The notes beneath the pieces were generated by a model that had not been told where the DNA came from, made no database searches, and saw only the letters and a list, made by a program, of their open reading frames with translations. Made by a program: the position numbers and the translations under genes. Source: H2-BAC3 sp045863035 (GTDB taxonomy: Bacteria; Bacteroidota; Ignavibacteria; Ignavibacteriales; Ignavibacteriaceae). From it: a stretch of DNA of 11,398 nt. Shown here piece after piece: positions 1 to 5,843 of this stretch. The number at the start of each line of letters is the position of its first letter. Position 1 is the first letter of the stretch. The DNA lies in assembly GCA_045863035.1 (NCBI GenBank), contig BTUV01000095.1, positions 1-11,398 on the forward strand. Direction: 5' to 3'.

Positions 1-1
1 A

Positions 2-205
2 GATCGTATTCGAAGATTTTTACGATTTGGTCAGATTTTGGCAGAAGTCAGGACAGAAGCATCCGGAAATCTGAACTGCAGCAATCTGACCATCATCACC
101 ATGCAAGAAAAATCTATCCGGGGTTTCGAGTGGTACGGGAAAAAGAGTGAAATAAGGATAGTACCCTTTACTGAATGGAGCCGTGAGATGAGTGGCTTTT
201 CATAA
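2..205 (+). CDS. Possible 3' end of a gene cut by the window edge, unknown
   Basis: This frame is open from the first bases of the window to a TAA at 203-205, giving about 67 residues with no start needed inside the window. The last part (ITMQEKSIRGFEWYGKKSE onward to WSREMSGFS) has mixed charged and aromatic residues that look like ordinary protein rather than chance translation. I recognise no family. It runs toward the minus-strand regulator at 247-1035, so the two would converge about 40 nt apart. A chance open frame of this length is quite possible, so this is a weak call. Confidence 0.35.
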   Translation, partial: DRIRRFLRFGQILAEVRTEASGNLNCSNLTIITMQEKSIRGFEWYGKKSEIRIVPFTEWSREMSGFS

Positions 206-230
206 GAATATTTCCCGCAGCCGGATCAAC

Positions 231-250
231 ATTCACAATTCACACTTCAT
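231..250 (-). repeat. Short heptamer repeat at the stop codon of the soluble regulator
   Basis: Read on the minus strand this is ATGAAG followed by two copies of TGTGAAT. The TGA stop of the regulator gene (247-249) lies inside the ATGAAG unit. The same heptamers, in the same order and orientation relative to the gene, follow dctM (7170 onward); TATGAAG and TATGAAT follow the aldo/keto reductase (10556 onward). Confidence 0.75.
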
Positions 251-1035
251 TTCAGCATTTCGCTGAATGTCTTTTTGTATTCAACACCGTATATATACTG
301 ATATTCTTTTTTGAAGTGGTCGAATGTTGCGCGGGCGGCGGTGTGTTCGTCATATTTAATAAGGGAGTGTATCTTAACCCTGAGCGCCGACTCGCTCAGC
401 GGGTCAAGGTGCAGAATACTCTCGGCTATCAGCCGGTGTATTTCTGATTCTTCATTTTGTCTGTGAAGATGCTCCTTCAGTTTCTGCAGGGCTCCATCAC
501 AAAGCTTCATGCGGTCGTTTTCAAACCAGTGATAGTCATGCTCTTTCATAAATTTACCCCGTTTAAGTATCTGGTTAAACTGCTGCACTAATGACAGTGT
601 TAACGTCTTTGCTGAAAGAACTGCAAGAAACCGGTGATAATCACAATAAAGGTTTTCCTCAAGCTCAATCCACCAGACTTTGTTATCACAGCAGATTTTG
701 ATGCCGTCAACTTCATCCAGAACTGAACGCAGTTTATTCACCGAAACACTCCGGTTGTTCTTTGCCTGTTCCGGGCTGTGATCAGGCCAGAGGTGACTGT
801 TGATTGCCTTTATGGTAATGTGATTAAACGGCTTGAATGATGACGTCATAATCATCAAAAACAGTTCCTGAACCTTTGGAGGAAGATGCTGAACCACATC
901 TTCCCCTTTACGGTTGAAAATCTGAAAATCACCAAACAGAAAGATACTGTTGCGCTTTTTGCCATTTTCTTTTCTTGCTGTTTTGGTTTCCCGATTACGA
1001 GAACTCATATTCTGCTTATCGCGCATTGCCTGCAT
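247..1035 (-). CDS. Soluble BTAD-type transcriptional regulator (winged helix + all-alpha BTAD domain)
   Basis: A 262-aa DNA-binding regulator. After a very basic, probably disordered first 29 residues (RNRETKTARKENGKKRN), an OmpR/PhoB-like winged-helix domain spans about 31-135. It shows the FLFGDFQIF strand, the W83-P84 turn and the AKNNRSVSVNKLR recognition-helix region at 91-103. An alpha-helical bacterial transcriptional activator domain follows (about 145-255), recognisable by LDPLSESALR and the AAR.TFDHFKKEY helix near the end. SARP-like activators share this pairing; the target genes are unknown. It is a paralogue of the 400-aa protein at 1263-2465 and both end at the same aligned position (EYKKTFSEMLK against EYPKNIAEFLN), so the C-terminus is intact. 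Unlike the paralogue it has no membrane segment. The start is uncertain: GGAG sits only 2 nt before the ATG at 1033-1035 but 11 nt before a second ATG at 1024-1026, which may be the real start. Confidence 0.85.
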   Translation of the reverse strand: MQAMRDKQNMSSRNRETKTARKENGKKRNSIFLFGDFQIFNRKGEDVVQHLPPKVQELFLMIMTSSFKPFNHITIKAINSHLWPDHSPEQAKNNRSVSVNKLRSVLDEVDGIKICCDNKVWWIELEENLYCDYHRFLAVLSAKTLTLSLVQQFNQILKRGKFMKEHDYHWFENDRMKLCDGALQKLKEHLHRQNEESEIHRLIAESILHLDPLSESALRVKIHSLIKYDEHTAARATFDHFKKEYQYIYGVEYKKTFSEMLK

Positions 1036-1117
1036 GACTCCGCCTATCTGTATATTAATAAACCACGAACCTGAATTACAAATACCTGTTCCCTGCCGTC
1101 AATCTATCAATCAATTG

Positions 1118-1148
1118 AACCGGTAGGATTCACCCTTTCCTGCCGGTT
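1118..1148. repeat. Inverted repeat (hairpin) between the two regulator genes
   Basis: AACCGGTAGGA at 1118-1128 pairs with TCCTGCCGGTT at 1138-1148 over 11 positions with one T-G wobble and a 9-nt loop. It lies about 115 nt past the stop of the membrane-anchored regulator and about 80 nt upstream of the soluble one. No T-run follows on either strand, so it is not a classic intrinsic terminator. It could be an RNA hairpin or a protein-binding site. Confidence 0.5.
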
Positions 1149-1220
1149 CGTCCTGCAATTAATACCCGAAATCTGACGGTTTTCAGAAAATTTCAGTCGA
1201 ACGGGGGCAAATTTAACCGC

Positions 1221-1267
1221 GGGGGGTTAAAAAAAGGGTTAATAAAGGGGTTAATAAAGGGGTTAAT
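1221..1267 (-). repeat. 12-bp tandem repeat starting at the stop codon of the membrane-anchored regulator
   Basis: On the minus strand the unit TTAACCCCTTTA occurs twice exactly, then degrades through TTAACCC plus a T-run to TTAACCCCCC. The TAA stop of the regulator (1263-1265) is part of the first unit. The plus strand reads GGGGTTAATAAA repeats. The 12-nt period is a multiple of three, unlike the heptamers elsewhere in the window. Confidence 0.75.
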
Positions 1268-2465
1268 TTAAAAATTCTGCAATATTTTTTGGGTACTCCG
1301 TATCATGCACGCTGTGGTACGCTCTCCGGAAGGTATCAAACGCGGTTTTTGCCAAAGAATGGTCACCCAAAGAAGAAAGTGACTGCACTTTGGTTTTAAT
1401 TCCGAGCTCGTTTACTGAGTCCTGTGAAAGGAGACATTCTGCAAGAATGAGTTTTTCTGAATCGGTATGATGATTCCCGACAATAATTCCCGTGAGGCGG
1501 CGGACTACTTCTTCTCTGTATTTCTTGCTGACTGATTCAATCCATTCATAGTTACAATCACCGAAAAGCTCACCCCTGGTCAGCATCTCCTTCAGACCTT
1601 TAATTTTCTTACACGACCAGTCCGGAGAATAGGTCCTTTTTCTGAATTCCAGCAGGTCGCAATAGAAATTTTCAGGCAAAATCAGTTTCATCCTGCTCTT
1701 TTCAATTTTTATTTCCGCCCCTTTGATACCCGCAAGAATGGAGCGGATTCTGTTAACTGAAACATTCCGATTGTTTTTTGCCTCAGCCAGCGAAAGCTCC
1801 GGCCAGAAAGTTGCTGTAATAATAGTGGTCAGTAAACCGGTCCTGCCGTTCAGATAGGACTGCACAAAGAGCATCAGGAATAGTTGTTTCAGTTTGGGAG
1901 CCAAATGCCTCGTAATATCATTCCCCTCGTCATCAAGCAGCGTAAGATTTCCGAAAAGGAATAAGGCCGCAGCGGAGTTTTCTGTCATGACCGGATTAAA
2001 AACCGGAAGAACTTCCTGCTCTTGAGCAGGAGCGGCGTTTTCCGGTTGCGCTTCTCCCGCATTATCGGTAACCCGGTTCCCTTTTGGCTTTTGGTGGCTC
2101 AGATACCAGAGTAGCCCCAATGTGCTTAAAAATGCCAGCGCCATGCTAAGCACAATGTATAGATCAACACTGGCTAATATGATATTACTGATTATCCGCG
2201 AGGAGTCATTTACCTCCGGAATACGCGGGATGTTCATCGCAGCGATATGTAAAGGAGAAGATACATCCCCGACCGATTTTAATGCGGATGTGTAGCCGGG
2301 CAGAGCGCCGGTTAAAACCCTCCCGCCAGGGGAGAAAAGTAAGGATAAATCAGGAAAATTAGAATTAAGAAGCAGACCCCTGCCATGAGTAGTGTTACTC
2401 CACCCGCAAATCAGTTCCGCGCTAAGCAGAAAGATAAGCAGCATCAAAAAACGCGATACAAACAT
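1263..2465 (-). CDS. Membrane-anchored BTAD-type transcriptional regulator
   Basis: A 400-aa protein. An N-terminal signal/anchor helix (about 4-20, FLMLLIFLLSAELI) leads to a short presumed periplasmic stretch (about 22-100). A second membrane helix follows at about 102-122 (LYIVLSMALAFLSTLGLLWYL), then an Ala/Gln/Glu-rich linker (132-155). The cytoplasmic part has an OmpR-like winged helix (about 167-270: LFLFGNLTLL, W221-P222, AKNNRNVSVNRIR at 229-241) and a C-terminal BTAD-like helical domain (about 285-395). Regulators of this kind in Bacteroidota normally carry a larger sensor region outside; here it is only about 80 residues and I recognise no domain in it. The ATG at 2463-2465 is the first after an in-frame TAA a few codons upstream, with GGGAG about 11 nt before it. 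It is a paralogue of the soluble protein immediately downstream on the same strand (227-nt gap), so the two may be co-expressed or compete for the same sites. Confidence 0.85.
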   Translation of the reverse strand: MFVSRFLMLLIFLLSAELICGWSNTTHGRGLLLNSNFPDLSLLFSPGGRVLTGALPGYTSALKSVGDVSSPLHIAAMNIPRIPEVNDSSRIISNIILASVDLYIVLSMALAFLSTLGLLWYLSHQKPKGNRVTDNAGEAQPENAAPAQEQEVLPVFNPVMTENSAAALFLFGNLTLLDDEGNDITRHLAPKLKQLFLMLFVQSYLNGRTGLLTTIITATFWPELSLAEAKNNRNVSVNRIRSILAGIKGAEIKIEKSRMKLILPENFYCDLLEFRKRTYSPDWSCKKIKGLKEMLTRGELFGDCNYEWIESVSKKYREEVVRRLTGIIVGNHHTDSEKLILAECLLSQDSVNELGIKTKVQSLSSLGDHSLAKTAFDTFRRAYHSVHDTEYPKNIAEFLN

Positions 2466-2584
2466 AACCAGTTGCTCTCCCGAAGCATATATATAATTTT
2501 ACGCGTTTGTGCACAGCGTGATTTTGAATGAACTTTCCGGTAAAGAAAACCGGCAGGAGGTGAACCAGACTCCCAAGGATATTT

Positions 2585-2600
2585 CCCCCCCCCTTTTTTT
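2585..2600. repeat. C9-T7 homopolymer tract
   Basis: Nine C followed by seven T on the plus strand (A7-G9 on the minus strand), about 120 nt upstream of the membrane-anchored regulator's start. Such tracts are prone to slipped-strand length change. It lies outside any coding region I accept, so any effect would be on transcription or the leader RNA. Confidence 0.8.
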
Positions 2601-2707
2601 GTTACAGTAAGGAGAAATAAGGTTTTGCACATACCGGCAAATATCTTCAAAAACCAGACAGGTGCATAAACCCTGTTGTGTTTACGATATTTACCTAAAG
2701 CACAAAG

Positions 2708-2739
2708 TAAACTTATAAATAAGAAAAATCAAAAGCAAG
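2708..2739 (-). promoter_or_regulatory. Candidate Bacteroidota-type promoter for the membrane-anchored regulator
   Basis: On the minus strand CTTG (2736-2739) stands 20 nt before TAAGTTTA (2708-2715). These resemble the Bacteroidota -33 TTTG and -7 TAnnTTTG elements, with one mismatch each. It would give a leader of roughly 240 nt that includes the homopolymer tract. The match is imperfect and the region is AT-rich, so this is only a candidate. Confidence 0.25.
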
Positions 2740-2836
2740 AGTTTGCGGATAGATGTTCCCCCGTACGATTCGTGGCAAACTTCCGGCTATCAAACTTGTC
2801 AAAAAAAGCATTCAATTCCGGTATTATTCGCGTTCC

Positions 2837-2879
2837 TTAATCCGTGCAATCAGAGTAATCAGTTTAATCCGCGATCAGA
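2837..2879 (-). repeat. Imperfect direct repeat of a TTAATCCG/CGGATTAA motif beside a stop codon
   Basis: On the plus strand TTAATCCGTGCAATCAGA (2837-2854) is followed by TTAATCCGCGATCAGA (2864-2879), a shorter copy of the same motif, separated by a GTAATCAG-like piece. On the minus strand this begins 6 nt after the TAA stop of the 186-aa protein gene, in the same position as the other 3'-end repeats of the window. Confidence 0.55.
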
Positions 2880-2885
2880 TTAGAG

Positions 2886-3446
2886 TTACCTTGACCTTAC
2901 CGAAAAGAACAAATACGCTGCCACCCCGGTCACCACGGCAGCGGTGATTTCCTCAAAATATCCGCTGAAAAAACCGGGAGGGTCTTTCTTACCAACGGTA
3001 AACGACAGATAACTCTGCTCTACCTCGGCTATAGCTGCCTCCGGAATACCATCACTGATAGCAGAAGCAAAATCCTTCACGCCGGCAGTCTTGGAATACC
3101 ATTCTATCTTCATATATACCTCCCTCCTGTAAACAAGTTCCCCGAACAGCCCTTTCCTCTCCGGATTGCGGTAGTGCACCTTTACCTCTGAGATGGTGAG
3201 TATATACTCTTCCCCTGCCTCGGTCAGGAGTGATTTCTCCTCCTGCAGAATCCTTCCCTCAAAGTATTTCAGATCCCCCTCCAGATTAATCCGGAGCGAC
3301 TTCACCCCCGTCTGGCGCCAGACCGGGCCAAGTGATTTGAGCATACCCCCCAACACCTCATTCATCCTCTCAAGATTAGAGGGGTGCTGCGCGGAGGGTT
3401 CATCGGTTGCCAGAAAAACCACAATAAGAAGGAGAAATATTTTCAT
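2886..3446 (-). CDS. Secreted, C-terminally anchored protein of unknown function
   Basis: A 186-aa protein of unrecognised family. The first 20 residues (MKIFLLLIVVFLATDEPSAQ) look like a Sec signal peptide, with cleavage likely around PSA/Q. The middle (about 22-160) is hydrophilic and mixed, with alternating beta-like stretches (SLRINLEGDLKYFEGRIL, YILTISEVKVHY, EVYMKIEWYS). A hydrophobic helix near the C-terminus (about 167-183, ITAAVVTGVAAYLFF) ends in SVRSR, whose positive charges fit a stop-transfer tail. The expected topology is a body outside the cytoplasm held by one C-terminal helix. It diverges from the prenyltransferase gene with 90 nt between the starts. I can assign no function; a single conserved family of envelope proteins in related genomes would be the natural place to look. 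Confidence 0.75.
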   Translation of the reverse strand: MKIFLLLIVVFLATDEPSAQHPSNLERMNEVLGGMLKSLGPVWRQTGVKSLRINLEGDLKYFEGRILQEEKSLLTEAGEEYILTISEVKVHYRNPERKGLFGELVYRREVYMKIEWYSKTAGVKDFASAISDGIPEAAIAEVEQSYLSFTVGKKDPPGFFSGYFEEITAAVVTGVAAYLFFSVRSR

Positions 3447-3450
3447 CCGG

Positions 3451-3483
3451 TAAATATACTATAGGAACGCTTAGCCCGTGAAA
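3451..3483 (-). promoter_or_regulatory. Candidate promoter for the secreted-protein gene
   Basis: On the minus strand TTTC is followed after 21 nt by TATATTTA, which ends 4 nt before the ATG. This resembles the Bacteroidota TTTG / TAnnTTTG pair with one mismatch in each element. If real, transcription would start almost at the start codon, giving a nearly leaderless mRNA. Confidence 0.3.
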
Positions 3484-3536
3484 GTTCTATACACCAAAAA
3501 TCGTGACCGGAAGCAGCTAATTTCGTAATTTTACAC

Positions 3537-4364
3537 ATGGTCAATTACATTCTGATAACGCGCCCGCTTAACCTGCTCATCACACTGCTCTCAACAGCAG
3601 CAGGATACTGGCTTGCCGGAGGGTCTGACCTCCTCACCATGCTGCTAACCGGATTTTCTGCCTCACTCATAGCCGCCGGGGGTAATGTAATTAATGATAT
3701 TTATGATATTGAAACCGATAAAATAAACCGTCCGCTGAGAGCTCTCCCCTCCGGAAAGATTTCGCTCAGCGCTGCATTTAACTATTACCTGCTTCTCACC
3801 TCAGGCGGGATTATTATCTCCGTCTTCATCGGTTATCTGGTTTTTACCGTAGCGTTTTCTGTTTTTGCCGGACTGTGGTTTTATGCAAAGACATTAAAAC
3901 GTCTGCCGCTCGCGGGAAACTTTGCAATAGCACTCTTCACCGGATTGGTTTTTCCCTACGGCGCTCTTGCCGCAGGCGATATCTCAGCCGGATTTTTCCC
4001 TTTTCTGTTTGCCTTTCTCACAACCCTCATTCGGGAAGTGCTTAAAGACCTTGAGGATATTAACGGTGACAAGGCAACCGGAGCCCGAACACTCCCCATA
4101 CTTTACGGAGAGCAAAATGGGAAACTCTTTGTAAGAATTTCTGTCGGCATCCTCTTTCTTACCACACTGCTTCCCTTTATTTTAGAAGTGTATAAAATTG
4201 AATTTTTTATTATTACCATGATTGTGGTTAACCCCCTTGCAGCCCTGGCTGAAAAAACTTCATGGCAGAACAGCAGGGGGAGCGCGGGTTACCGGAAAGC
4301 CAGTATATATATGAAACTCTCAATGATTACAGGACTGATTGCCATTGCCGCCGGAAAATTATAA
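3537..4364 (+). CDS. UbiA-family prenyltransferase, (geranylgeranylglyceryl-phosphate) geranylgeranyltransferase-like
   Basis: A 275-aa integral membrane prenyltransferase with about eight to nine hydrophobic helices. Both diagnostic Asp-rich motifs are present: N53-D54-IY-D57-IET-D61 followed by KINRPLRALPSG, and D171-LE-D174-ING-D178 followed by KATGARTLP. These bind the Mg-diphosphate of the prenyl donor. The INRPLRALPSG wording and the length fit the subgroup often annotated as digeranylgeranylglyceryl phosphate synthase-like in Bacteroidota. The real acceptor (a glycerol phosphate, a quinone precursor or a chlorin) cannot be read from sequence. The start is the ATG at 3537; no strong Shine-Dalgarno is visible, but TAATTTTA just upstream could be a -7 element. 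It is the first gene of the plus-strand block and overlaps rnhB by 26 nt, which suggests translational coupling. Confidence 0.88.
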   Translation: MVNYILITRPLNLLITLLSTAAGYWLAGGSDLLTMLLTGFSASLIAAGGNVINDIYDIETDKINRPLRALPSGKISLSAAFNYYLLLTSGGIIISVFIGYLVFTVAFSVFAGLWFYAKTLKRLPLAGNFAIALFTGLVFPYGALAAGDISAGFFPFLFAFLTTLIREVLKDLEDINGDKATGARTLPILYGEQNGKLFVRISVGILFLTTLLPFILEVYKIEFFIITMIVVNPLAALAEKTSWQNSRGSAGYRKASIYMKLSMITGLIAIAAGKL

Positions 4365-4977
4365 ATTCGATAACTCTTTTCGCGGGGGTGATATATCACT
4401 CATCGCGGGAACGGATGAAGCCGGACGCGGACCTCTGGCCGGTCCGGTAGTGGCAGCAGCAGTGCTTTTTCCACCTGATATATATATCAACGGCATCGGC
4501 GATTCCAAAAAACTGAGCCATCAGAAGCGTGAGGAACTTTTTCCTGAAATTATTAAATATGCACTTTCTTTTGCGTTTACCGTAATCTCTCCCGAAAAAA
4601 TTGATGAGATAAATATCCTGCAGGCCTCGCTGCGGGCAATGTCTGAATCTCTCCGCAAACTCACTCACCGCCCGGACTATATTCTCATTGACGGTAACAG
4701 GGCTTTCCCCTATGATATACCGGCGCTCCCTATAGTTAAAGGAGACAGCAAATCTATGGCGATTGGCGCTGCATCCATTATCGCGAAAGTTATCCGTGAC
4801 CGCATCATGACCGCTCTGGCTGATGAATATCCCGTATATAACTGGAAGAGCAATAAAGGATACCCCACGCGCGATCATATTGAAGCAATCAGGCAGCATG
4901 GCATCACGCCGCATCACCGGCTTAGCTTTCTGAATAATATCCTTGAGGGAAGGCAGTATGAACTCCGACTCAACTAA
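4339..4977 (+). CDS. rnhB: Ribonuclease HII
   Basis: A 212-aa RNase HII, which cuts the RNA strand of RNA-DNA hybrids and starts removal of single ribonucleotides from DNA. All signature elements are present: IAGTDEAGRGPLAGPVVAAAV (D26 and E27 catalytic), DSKKLS at 55-60, the LIDGN Asp (D118) and KGDSKSMAIGAASIIAK with D136, followed by NKGYPT..H180. D26, E27, D118 and D136 correspond to the four acidic active-site residues of the family. No ATG is available upstream of the catalytic motif. The start is a TTG, at 4339 (AGGA 4 nt upstream) or at 4345 (10 nt), both inside the end of the prenyltransferase gene. It overlaps the next gene by 20 nt. The length is normal for the family. Confidence 0.95.
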   Translation: MPLPPENYKFDNSFRGGDISLIAGTDEAGRGPLAGPVVAAAVLFPPDIYINGIGDSKKLSHQKREELFPEIIKYALSFAFTVISPEKIDEINILQASLRAMSESLRKLTHRPDYILIDGNRAFPYDIPALPIVKGDSKSMAIGAASIIAKVIRDRIMTALADEYPVYNWKSNKGYPTRDHIEAIRQHGITPHHRLSFLNNILEGRQYELRLN

Positions 4978-5323
4978 AAAGAAAGGAGATTTTGGCGAAC
5001 AGCTTGCCGTTGACTTTCTCGAAAAGAAAGGATTTAAAATAATTGAAAGACAGTACCGTTACGGCAAAGGTGAAATTGACCTTATCGCATGGCACGGTAA
5101 CACACTCGTCTTTGTTGAAGTTAAAACCCGCCTTAATCTTTTTTACGGGCTGCCGGAAGAAGGCATCACTAAAGGGAAAATCCTTCAAATCAGAAAAACC
5201 GCCGATGCTTATCTGTACGAAAAAGATATTAAAAATACCGAATGCCGTTTTGATATAGTAGGCATATTAAAAACCGGCGAGGATGAATTCAGAATAACCC
5301 ACCTGGAAAATGCATTTGAGTAA
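4958..5323 (+). CDS. yraN: YraN/UPF0102 family nuclease-fold protein
   Basis: A 121-aa protein of the YraN (UPF0102) family, which has a restriction-endonuclease/Holliday-junction-resolvase-like fold; its biochemical role is not settled. The family hallmark runs KGDFGEQLAVDFLEKKGFKI (E14), then GEIDLIA at 38-44 (E39, D41) and VFVEVKTR at 51-58 (E54, K56), giving the E...D...ExK pattern of that nuclease superfamily. I chose the ATG at 4958 because AGGGAAGG lies just upstream; a TTG at 4943 would add five residues. It sits directly after rnhB, overlapping it by 20 nt, a pairing seen in many bacteria, and it overlaps dctQ by 14 nt. Confidence 0.93.
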   Translation: MNSDSTKKKGDFGEQLAVDFLEKKGFKIIERQYRYGKGEIDLIAWHGNTLVFVEVKTRLNLFYGLPEEGITKGKILQIRKTADAYLYEKDIKNTECRFDIVGILKTGEDEFRITHLENAFE

Positions 5324-5840
5324 AAGGATGGCAGAGAGCGTTACCGGTATCATTGACCGGATGCAGAAAATCGCGGGCGGCGCTGCAGCCGTTATCACGG
5401 TTCTGCTCCTGCTGGTCATCTGCTATGATGTGGTAACCCGGTATATATTTAACAGCAGCAGTGTCGCCCTGCAGGAGCTCGAATGGCATCTGTATTCTCT
5501 CATCTTTCTGCTCGGAGCCGGATATACATATCTTACAAACGAACACGTCCGCATAGACGTCTTTCACTCACGCCTGAGCGCCCGGAAGCAGATGGTGGTT
5601 GAGATGGCGGGTATTCTGCTTTTTCTTATTCCCTTCTGTATTACCGGAATCGTATCTTCTGAATTTTTTGTAACCAACTCATGGCAGGTGCTTGAGCGCT
5701 CCCCTGACGGCGGCGGGCTGCCCGGCAGGTATATATTAAAGGCCATGATTCCCCTTTCCTTTTTCTTTCTGCTTCTGGCGGGGCTGAGCACATTCATTAA
5801 AACCTGGCTCTGTTTCAGAAGCATCGGAGGCGAAAAGTAA
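5310..5840 (+). CDS. dctQ: TRAP transporter small membrane subunit (DctQ type)
   Basis: A 176-aa four-helix membrane protein: helices at about 21-45, 58-78, 97-117 and 143-166. The family pattern is clear. It includes the CYDVVTRYIFN end of helix 1, the LQELEWHLYSLIFLLGAGYTY stretch, the conserved HVRIDVF at 79-85, and SWQVLERSPDGGGLP..YILKAMIPLSF before helix 4. DctQ pairs with DctM in tripartite ATP-independent transporters that use a sodium gradient to import organic acids delivered by a periplasmic DctP. The ATG at 5310 overlaps yraN by 14 nt with a weak ribosome site; an ATG at 5328 is an alternative. The dctM start is 3 nt past the stop. Confidence 0.9.
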   Translation: MHLSKRMAESVTGIIDRMQKIAGGAAAVITVLLLLVICYDVVTRYIFNSSSVALQELEWHLYSLIFLLGAGYTYLTNEHVRIDVFHSRLSARKQMVVEMAGILLFLIPFCITGIVSSEFFVTNSWQVLERSPDGGGLPGRYILKAMIPLSFFFLLLAGLSTFIKTWLCFRSIGGEK

Positions 5841-5843
5841 TTT

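Larger units (their letters stand above)
2466..2885. other. 420-nt intergenic region, no gene seen
   Basis: No convincing protein gene or RNA gene is present. It holds a C9-T7 homopolymer tract (2585-2600), a possible promoter for the regulator (2708-2739) and two degenerate copies of a TTAATCCG-type repeat next to the stop of the 2886-3446 gene. A 68-residue minus-strand frame (2444-2650) and a 64-residue plus-strand frame (2753-2947) cross it. Both have composition unlike a protein and run into neighbouring genes in the wrong frame. Confidence 0.6.

Noticed and set aside
1221..1267. Telomere-like or origin repeats because of TTAACCC units
   Set aside because: Only two exact copies, located at a gene end, with no DnaA boxes or terminal structure nearby.
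2444..2650. 68-residue minus-strand frame crossing the C9-T7 tract and entering the regulator gene
   Set aside because: Cysteine- and arginine-rich tail, overlaps the regulator's start in another frame; an in-frame TAA lies just upstream of the regulator's ATG, so slippage fusing the two would not give a sensible extended protein.
2741..2780. Inverted pair GTTTGC / GCAAAC
   Set aside because: Only 6 bp with a 28-nt loop; expected by chance in AT-rich intergenic DNA.
4396..4917. 173-residue minus-strand frame opposite rnhB
   Set aside because: Antisense shadow of a well-supported gene; no family resemblance and no ribosome site considered convincing.
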